From: Gnetum montanum
Taxonomy: Eukaryota; Streptophyta; Gnetopsida; Gnetales; Gnetaceae
Assembly (NCBI GenBank): GCA_015680685.1
Contig: MNCI01036292.1
Location: 228,482-292,481 of the forward strand
Direction: 5' to 3'
Length of the DNA stretch: 64,000 nt
The translations under genes and the position numbers were made by a program. Below are positions 56,530 through 64,000 of this stretch, piece by piece. How positions within the stretch are numbered: position 1 is the stretch's first letter; each line of letters opens with the position of its first letter. The notes under the pieces are model-generated. The model ran no database searches. It was given only the letters and a program-made list of their open reading frames with translations, and was not told where the DNA came from.

Positions 56530-58660
56530 AAACTGTGCATCTCTTTATGTTTCAAATGTAATAGAAGAAGCACTAGCTTGCATCTTACATTAAAGAGTGT
56601 TACAACACTAGTGCTTGTTTTTCTCATGGGAATCTATCAAGAGCTAATGATGAAAAAATCTATCTATGTCATGCTAAAGCAAATAATTTGAAATTTGTGT
56701 AAGCTTACAAAACATTAATTCGGTTCTTCTTTCATACGAACTATGGATTTGGACTCAATCAGCAACTTGTATAACTACATTGGATCTACATCAAAATCCT
56801 CTATCAACTACAAAGGTTCATTTTCTTTGACATCAAATTCATGATCTCTACCTTTTTTAGGGTTTCTATTTTCTTCCTCTGATTTTAGACATTCTAAACT
56901 TGGCAAATAGAGTCTAAAAATAAGGCTTGAATTTTTGGCAAACAAATCTGACTTTAGCGGAAAAATGAGAGTTTAGAGCAAATACGAAAATTCTAATTAT
57001 CAATATAGTTGGGAGTTCATAATGCTTTCCTCATAGCTTGAAAGTGATACCAAGTTCTTAAGTTATGTGCATATATATATATAGTAAACTCCTTCAAACT
57101 TGAGGGCACTACATAAGGCACTAAAACTAGAGGAAATTAAAAAAGAATTACAATCTCTAATATTTTTAAAATTAAGAGGAACATAGGACAGATTTACAGA
57201 TCAAGCTAGTAATAGAATAAAGAAACCAAGAATCCGTAAACCATTAGGGATAACAATCTTTGTTTTCAGATGTTATTATTGTGGCTATTAAAATATGAAT
57301 TAGGATTAGACAAAGGAGATAGAAAATTAGCTTTGAAAATAACATTCCCTTTAGCTAGAGATCATTGAGATTCAAGATCCAAAATCTGATTTAGCAGCAA
57401 ACGGGGCTAAAATCTAATTCACGCATAAACAAACGAGTAACTTTGATGTGATCATTATACCAAAACAGAGCATGAAAATAAGGAAAATCAGCATGGTGAT
57501 AAGTGTGTTCTGGTTTAAGCTTGAACATTTGTTATTCACTTCTCTAGCTCATGCTGTTTGTTTTTTATTTTTTATTTTTCCTATTCTTAGCCACCTTCAG
57601 CCTCTAAATTTTCTAAAAATGCGAAGGCTGAAACATGAGAGATCAAGTGCTGGCTTTTTCTTTTATTTTTCCTCTTTTCACATGCATACAGATCCTAACA
57701 CAACAGTAAAGTTCAGAAACCTTTATAATATAAATGAGTTACCAAATTTGTGTGTATGTACATGCTTTAAACAAAGTGCAGACTTAAAGGTGTTGCTGAT
57801 TATGAAAGGGAGACATAGCAATCATAAAAAAATAATATCATCCTAGTTTTCATCTCTCTACATTTTTTCTAATACAGAGGTTAGATTCTGAAGGTGACTC
57901 TCTAGCGATTGAAATATGAAACCCAGAGATTAGCAGCAATGAAAGAACAGTAATGTCCATCATATTTATGAAATTAAATTATGATTTTAAGTAAAAAAAA
58001 AAGAATAAGTAAAATTTATGTACTCAAAACTATTTTCTAGGAAAACAGGACTTGCCCATAGCAACTCTAAATTATAATTTCCTTGAGCAACTAGATTCCA
58101 ATAACAAATAGAGAAATGGATTTCTGAATTTTTTTCATATTAACAGCAAGTAATTTGCAAAAGAGAAAGAAATATATATTCTAATATTTACCCTTTTCTT
58201 TTCCTTCATAAATATAAAACAAACACAATGTCCTTGCTACTAGTAACATTATTCTTATCATGAATCATCCTTACCAAAGGCATAACATTTGATTTTTGGA
58301 AAACAAAAAAGTAAACTTCATATCCTTAAATATCAAAAAAACAAGAAATTAGCAAATAAAATCTGCAATGTGCCATTGCTTCTTTTCAACCCAACTTAAC
58401 AACCATGATGGATTAACATGGTTTCAAACTTTTCTGATCTTCATTAGTAAATTTTTCCAGCCTCTTGTGTTTTCACATTGAGAGAAATGTAGGCTTGGAC
58501 AAAGGATCATTCAATAATGGAATGGGACATGACAACTCTCTTAGAAATCCTTCAAAAACTGACCCAAAAATGCTCAACAAAATAGTACATGTACAGTTCA
58601 CAAAAACACCAAAAATCATCAATATGCATTAATTCTTTTTTATTTTAAAATGAGTGCTAA
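56530..58660 (+). repeat. Repeat family R, copy 2, main part
   Basis: Aligns with 30315-31900 in the same orientation. Compared with copy 1 it has about 650 bp extra at roughly 57405-58060, which includes an open frame of 132 codons (57448-57846) that resembles nothing I know and may be chance. Confidence 0.75.
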
Positions 58661-58679
58661 ATGTCAAAATAAACCATGT

Positions 58680-58860
58680 ATTCTAAAATAATGCTAAACC
58701 TTGATATCCTCCTTCATTAACAAGTATCTATGTGTATATTACTTCAAATAATAGATAAATAAAAAGAAATTAGAAACAAATCATGAGCTTTCTTATGTCA
58801 TCCAAACAAAAATATTCATACTACTTAGAAGTATTAGGCATACATACCAAAAATGTATAT
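58680..58860 (+). repeat. Copy of the 45395-45595 repeat
   Basis: Shared words include AATAATAGATAAAT, AGCTTTCTTATGTCATC and ATTACTT, in the same order. In the other copy this belongs to the LTR-like repeat ending at 45642. Confidence 0.6.
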
Positions 58861-58864
58861 AGGC

Positions 58865-59038
58865 ATGTACAAGGGTGGGCACGTTCGAGGCTTAGGTGGT
58901 TTAGCCCAATTTTTGGACATTGGTCATTGGTGTGGAGGAGGGGACTCCCCTGGATGTGTAGCTCATTTGTACAGTTCATATAGCTTCATTTAATACATTA
59001 CCCAAAATTTTCTCAAAAACAAAAACAAAAAAAAAAGG
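58865..59038 (+). mobile_element. LINE fragment G, 3' end with A-rich tail
   Basis: The end TTTAATACATTACCC followed by an A-rich run (59010-59038) has the layout of a plant LINE 3' end. Only about 150 bp of body is present. Confidence 0.4.
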
Positions 59039-62000
59039 AGTTGCCAAAAACCAACAAACAAGGACAAGTACCCGCAACCACCCACATAGCAAGGGCATAT
59101 GAAAAGTGCAGGAAGAGGTGTGATGCAACCTACCTACATGTCTCATAGATGAGATAGTTGTTAATATTAATTATCCCCCTACACCTTGAACCCCATCCGA
59201 ACTAGCAATGCACCATGAATTAAGAGCCATGTAAAACCTTTAATTTTTTTCAAGTAATCGTCCTTTCTAGAAGCACTACCAGCTACCCTGTGTAGGATAT
59301 CTGAATTTGATCATTTCTCTAGGTTGTAGTCCTAGCATCCCTCCTTGTACTAGTTTATGAGCATGGTCGCAAATGTTCTGCCAAATATTCAATCCCCAAA
59401 TGTTGCCACCCAAGGCATATATTTGGGAGTCATAATGTGTGCCCATTTTGGTCTGATTCCCTGGTCCTACATAAGTGGATTAATTATGTTTTGATGTTTT
59501 ATAAAGAGGGACATCTTCAAATTTTAAAACACCCAAAACCCTTGCAAGCTTGGACTTGGCCATTGTGTCCCAACAACAAACTAGGTGTAGCCAATTACCT
59601 TCTTTGCCCCTAGACTAGACAAAATTCTTTATGATCTAGTTGACTCTATTGATCACCCCCATGGTTGGGGTAGAAATTGAAGCCACATACCAAGAGATTA
59701 CTAATAGGATAGAGGTAGCCATAAGGAGCTTACCTTTTCACATTATAAATCTAGCAATCCAATGCCTCACCCAAGACTAGAGACATTGGATTAGGCAAGT
59801 CCAAGTTGACAATCTATTCTAGGCAAACATAGGAATGCCTAGAAAGGAATCATTCTTTATGCCTGGCAAGATCCCCAGGGACTAATACATCTATTGCCAA
59901 ATTGGTTCTTCAGTGTAGAAGAAATGCATAGCTGACTTCCTTCGATTTGATTGTAGAACAATTTCTTGAGCCATATGATCCAACACTCAATTGATAACTA
60001 AAACTTGAGCACAATAGCTCAATTCATAAGGATAGTATTATCAATGTAGTGTTCTATGATGTAGGTAGTTCCTTTGATGTTCATTCCTTTGACCCCCTCT
60101 TCCTTAGAGTAAGATTTCATGGTGTCCATGATAATAATAAAAAGATAAGGAGATAAAGGAGTAACCCCTTGGTGGGAGAGGAAAACCCCCATAGACGGCC
60201 AAAAAAATCAAAGTAGGCATGGTCTTTTGAAGGTTGCTTCAAAGATCTAAAAAATGTAGGTGAACCCCTTTTCTGAGCATGGCATCTTGAAGGGTATTCC
60301 ATTGGATGGTATCCTAAGCCTTAGTAGTATCTAGCTTAATGCACATACTAGGGAACTTGACCTACTAGATGAAGTGCATGACTTCTTGTAATAAGATAAT
60401 TTGATCTTGAATAAACTTACCCTTCACAAATCCCACTTGGTGAGGGCCCACCAAGATTGGCATCAAAGGTTGCAAATGACAAACCAGAATCTTTGTGAAA
60501 ACTTTGAGCAAGAAGTTACACACACCAATCAATTTGTAATGGGTCGATAGGGTTGGATTAGGAACTTTAGGCATCAACACAATCCAAGAGCAGTTGATCT
60601 ACTAATGAACTTGCCTTCATTTTAACATCAAATTAAAGGTGTCCATCATGTTCTGTCAACCACCAACCCTATTGCACAAACCCTGCCATCATAGTATGTC
60701 ACAATTGGTGGTATGTAACTTGGTTTCTTGCAAGCATACCACCAAATAGTTTTCTTTCTGCACCAATTTTTAAAGGTATCTCTTTTGTAAGGGGTACCCT
60801 GGCCCCCACAATTCCAAGAGAGGATCTCCATGGTCTATTAGTATACCATTTTTTTGTAGACCTCTTTGAGGGTCATTTGGAACTTGAGATCAATGTCAAG
60901 TTATGTCTTCTTACCACATCATTTGTTTTGTTGGTTTGCCAACCTACTTTGGCTCTTCAACCACGAGGAAACCCTATGAATCTTTTGAAAATATTTTCCT
61001 ACCCACTAGATCAAAAGGAGATTTGGATGAACCTTGCAGAACTGATACCCAATTGCCCAATAGTGGGAGTTCCCGTCCAATTGGGGCCACTGGTGGACTA
61101 ATATGCATCTCTTATGTAGCAGCAGAGGCATCTAAGGGCACAAGGGAAGCAGCCCTTGCCCTAACCCCCACCCTAGGTTCCACAACAAGACTAAGGGATG
61201 CCACTCTTTCCTATCTAGGAGGTGGAGGAGAAAGCAAGGATGAGACCCTCTTCTTTCCAACCAACAACCAGCCTCCCATGTTAGGCTTCCCAAGCCTAAG
61301 GGTGCACCTTGCATTCCTAAGTGGAATGGTTGGCTTTTCTACAAGTTGTGTGTGCCTTCTGTTGCCCAAAGGGGCTCTCAAATGGGCTCCCTCATTAGCA
61401 CATTCTCATATTCAATAGCCAAGTATTTCTCCTCAAAAGGTAGGTCAATGATAACCTCTGTCAATAGGTTTTTGAGGGATAACAATCGCGAAACACAAAA
61501 CTGTGCATATCCCATGCATTCCTTAGTCATTGTAAATCTATCAAAGGAGATGAACTCTCAACCCAGACTGGGGTCATAGAGAATAGCCCTATTTCCCCAC
61601 GCACCCCTAGACGCCAATATGTTAGAGCCAATATGCATACACCAAAAAACCAAGGTCCTCCTAACAAGACCCAATCTTGATCCTCAGAATATGTAACATA
61701 AACAGGAGGGGGTCCCCCATGAACAACCTGACTTGGACTTCTCTCATAGACTAAGATGCAACCGCCCACCTTTTGGTAAGGTCTAGCCTTGACCTAAATC
61801 CAAAAGACACAAAATAACTAATCAAGCTTAGTTCCATGTTGTGAATGCCTTCCTAGGGCAATCCCTTGACCTACATCCTCATGGTTACCCCATCCCATAC
61901 AATGGCCTTAACACCCCCATCTCCCAAAGACCAAATGTTGTCCCTTCCACCCAAGGCATCATCGAAGGACCCAAAACTGCTACTGCAACCTTTCCCTCTA

Positions 62001-62225
62001 GAGACATCCTCGTCCATACTGTGTGTGCCTTGGCCATCTATGCCTTTTCAACCCTCGCCTTGTCCATCTACAACTTGTCTACCCTCATGTGGCATGTGTC
62101 CATCTGTGTTTCCCACCTTGTTCATATCATTGCACTCCTCAGTTGCTCTGCAAGTCTCCTGAGTTGCATTCCCTATACCCATTGTTCCTCTCCTCCTTTT
62201 TCCACTACTTTAGTTATAATTTGAT
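59039..62225 (-). mobile_element. LINE copy D, internally deleted
   Basis: Minus-strand LINE of the same family as A and B. ORF1 region at about 61930-60950 (similar to A at 24970-23890). Endonuclease start at 60831 (MEILSWNCGGQGTPYKRDTF). Reverse transcriptase at 60580-60365 (VPNPTLSTHYKLIGVCNFLL, then PHQVGFVKGKFIQDQIILLQ) and 60302-60117 in another frame. The endonuclease N-terminus lies less than 100 bp from mid reverse transcriptase, whereas A has about 1.2 kb there. The lower end is unclear and may have been cut by fragment G. Inactive. Confidence 0.75.
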
Positions 62226-62760
62226 ATGTACAATAATTTGTTATTTCATATTCAATTAAGCCATAACCATCTTGGTAGCAATTACAAAGTGCAATTGCTA
62301 CTTCTTGTATTGTTAAATGTACCATGAAGTTAGGAAGACAAATACAAGCATGCAGAATATGGAATTTCAATATTTAACATGCGGAAGATTTGAACTTGAG
62401 ATATTTTTTGTATTCTATTTTTACATTTAAAAATTTACATTCAGTATCATAGATGTATAAAATTTTTTCAAATAAAAAAATAATGAATATTTCTCTAATC
62501 AACTTGGAAGGTTTGGTGGCTATGCATGTGTGCATGTTGTTTATATATGCACAATTGATAAAGCTTATCACATAAAAATGGAATATTTTGGATGAAAAAG
62601 ATAACTGTAAATCAATCTTTTCTTTGATATATCTTTCTACTGATATTATCCTAGTTAACTCCATTTTGTTGGGACAAGGCTAGAATGATGATGATGATGA
62701 TAATGTTCTTGAAAGATCTTTGCATAGTTGTAATAGATTACATTGTTTTTTACCTTCATG
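62226..62760. other. AT-rich stretch with a GAT microsatellite
   Basis: No recognised gene. A (GAT)n run lies at about 62685-62702. Confidence 0.5.
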
Positions 62761-62780
62761 TTTGTTCTTCTTTTAACAGT

Positions 62781-62987
62781 GAAGATTCCTCTTTCTGACA
62801 CAACTTCACTGATAGCTCCCAGGATTCAAAATATCTCATGCATGGAAACATCATGTGATTTGTTACATATGCCCAATATTTTGGTTAGTTGGACAACAAT
62901 GGAACTTTATGGGTCAATAAAATTTATTTGTGGTAACCATTTTTTTCTGTCATCTCTGCCGAATCTTGATCTGGTAATGAAATTTCT
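62781..62987 (+). other. Possible exon remnant(s), unknown protein
   Basis: A pyrimidine-rich tract ending TTTTAACAG precedes an open frame (KIPLSDTTSLIAPRIQNIS and onward). A possible donor follows at CTG/GTAATG (about 62975). The frame is open across the block and the codon choice looks less AT-biased than its flanks. I do not recognise the protein and found no further exons. Confidence 0.25.
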
Positions 62988-63383
62988 ACCTTAGATTTAC
63001 CTTATGAACAGATCCTTAAGTAGTTTAGGGTATGTGGCCTTGTATTCTCATCCATTACAAGGTTAGTTATTCGGTTCTTGTTTATAACTATTAACCGAGA
63101 GACTGGTGCATATTCAAGGCATGCCATACTACTAGTAATATTTTTAGAAATTTTATTTATTTTTAACATTAATTACATTCAACTAGTTTTATGAATATTA
63201 GCTATGTTTCAATCTTGGGTGCCTACTAGGAAGAAAGCTGTCAAGGTGTACACATTCTGTATGGTTTTGCATTTGTGGTCTCCTTGCCCTTCTGGACTCA
63301 TGGATCATGTGTTGCATTAAACAATGAGGCACCATAGTAGTTGTCTCCTATACAAAGATACATTAACACAGTATGATTTGTCC
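62988..63383. other. Flank of the copia element, no gene
   Basis: No recognised domain or RNA gene. Confidence 0.5.
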
Positions 63384-63728
63384 TGTTAAGTTAAGTGGTA
63401 ACCGATCCAACATGGGTCAAAACCAGTTAATAGCAGTTAGAGCAATAGTTAACAACAGTGAGCAATAGTTAGCAGTAGTTAATAGCAGTTAAAGCAATAG
63501 TTAACCAGTAGTTATTGATTCCAGCAGTTAGTGGTTTTGGTCCAGTTTCCGTTCTCTTTCGTAATGGCCCAAAAACATTCCTGTAACCATAATTGTATTT
63601 AGCAAAAATTATTTATAATAATTCTCATGTATTTCCAATGGTGTGCTTGCCTAAACGCCACACAAAGCTGTGTGTGTTGCCTGTGTTTTCTATTTTCTTC
63701 GATTCTTTATATGTTTCTAAATTTAACA
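63384..63728 (+). repeat. Copia 5' LTR
   Basis: Starts TGTTAAGTTAAG and ends TTTAACA; 345 bp. The 5' part (63425-63530) is made of repeated CAGTTA and GCAATAGTTA words. A TATA-like TTTATAATAA lies near 63612-63621. Confidence 0.8.
63425..63530 (+). promoter_or_regulatory. Repeated CAGTTA/AATAGTTA words in the copia U3
   Basis: CAGTTA occurs four times and GCAATAGTTA or a near variant three times in about 105 bp. CNGTTR is the core plant MYB-binding word. Repeated U3 words of this kind act as enhancers in some plant copia elements; that role here is inference. Confidence 0.45.
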
Positions 63729-63730
63729 AC

Positions 63731-63743
63731 TGGTATCGGAGCC
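63731..63743 (+). promoter_or_regulatory. Copia primer-binding site
   Basis: TGGTATCGGAGCC lies two bases after the LTR end. It resembles the initiator-Met tRNA type site (TGGTATCAGAGC) used by most plant copia elements, with G for A at one position. Confidence 0.85.
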
Positions 63744-63760
63744 ACGGATCAGTGGGAGCA

Positions 63761-64000
63761 ATGGCATCTGAGGATAGGAAAGTCCGAATTGACAAATTTG
63801 ATGGAATAGACTTTGGGTTCTGGAAGATGCAGATTGAAGATTATCTATATCAAAAGAAGTTGCATGAACCGCTGCTAGGGAAGAAGCCAGATCAAATGGA
63901 TCAAGAAGATTGGAATCTCTTAGATCGCCAGGCACTTGGTGTGATTAGATTGACATTGGTAAGAAACATCGCATTCAACATTGTTAATGAGACAACCACT
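63761..64000 (+). CDS. Copia gag, N-terminal part
   Basis: The frame opens at ATG 63761, 18 bp after the primer-binding site, and stays open for 80 codons to the window end. MASEDRKVRIDKFDGIDFGF followed by WKMQIEDYL is the characteristic start of plant Ty1/copia gag, where F-D-G and the W-K-M-Q-I segment begin the capsid domain. Later residues (LGVIRLTLVRNIAFNIV) also fit. Gag would form the particle in which the element RNA is copied. No stop or frameshift is visible. Confidence 0.88.
   Translation, partial: MASEDRKVRIDKFDGIDFGFWKMQIEDYLYQKKLHEPLLGKKPDQMDQEDWNLLDRQALGVIRLTLVRNIAFNIVNETTT

Larger units (their letters stand above)
63384..64000 (+). mobile_element. Ty1/copia retrotransposon, 5' end (continues past the window)
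   Basis: A short 5' LTR (63384-63728), a TGGTATCGGAGCC primer-binding site and the start of gag follow in order on the plus strand. The 3' LTR would lie beyond the window, so LTR identity and target duplication cannot be checked here. The visible reading frame is intact, unlike every other element in the window, so this may be the youngest insertion. Confidence 0.88.

Noticed and set aside
61841-62259. Three overlapping plus-strand open frames (78-127 codons)
   Set aside because: They are opposite the LINE copy D ORF1 region and have the Pro/Ser/Leu-rich composition expected of its complement.

Overview
This window looks like intergenic DNA of a plant with a large, repeat-rich nuclear genome. 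It is AT-rich and carries Tat-lineage Ty3/gypsy retrotransposons with dual RNase H, L1-type plant LINEs, a Ty1/copia element whose primer-binding site resembles the initiator-Met tRNA type, and introns with GTAAGT/AG borders. I cannot name the species. I find no rRNA, CRISPR, bacterial operon or confident single-copy host gene. Almost all recognisable coding sequence is transposon-derived and broken by stops and frameshifts.

Layout. 1-1680: Ty3/gypsy integrase relic and a LINE ORF1 relic. 3080-24985: LINE copy A (minus), split by Tat element 1 (5279-22184, minus, 16.9 kb, perfect 5-bp target duplication). 26240-29480: LINE copy E (plus). 30230-31900: repeat family R, copy 1. 32180-44560: LINE copy B (plus), split by element 2 (33369-40128, minus), a non-autonomous Ty3/gypsy element lacking reverse transcriptase and holding a 573-N gap. 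44560-46380: LTR-like repeat, tRNA-derived SINE and a truncated LINE tail. 46731-52615: element 3, a deletion derivative related to element 1. 53250-58660: LINE fragment C, then a second R copy split by about 2.6 kb of low-complexity and tandemly duplicated DNA. 58865-62225: LINE tail G and LINE copy D. 62770-62990: two possible exons of unknown origin. 63384-64000: 5' LTR, primer-binding site and gag start of a Ty1/copia element that runs off the window.

Most unusual content. Inside element 1, between protease and reverse transcriptase and on the opposite strand, lies a gene-like unit with its own TATA box, a good start-codon context, at least five exons whose splice phases agree across four consecutive introns, and a coiled-coil C-terminal region. 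I do not recognise its protein. It is decayed by stops that look like C-to-T changes. Two single-N joins bracket a 581-bp piece beside its 3' end that appears to be placed in the wrong orientation. Elements 1 and 3 also share a repeated Phe-hydrophobic-Val-Pro motif in the gag-protease linker and families of short tandem repeats in their spacers.

How the parts relate. The LINEs came first and served as landing sites for elements 1 and 2. Element 3 can be read as element 1 minus everything between two spacer repeats. Several assembly joins (single Ns at 15800, 16382 and 42150) show duplicated or inverted overlaps, so the local order near them should be treated with care.
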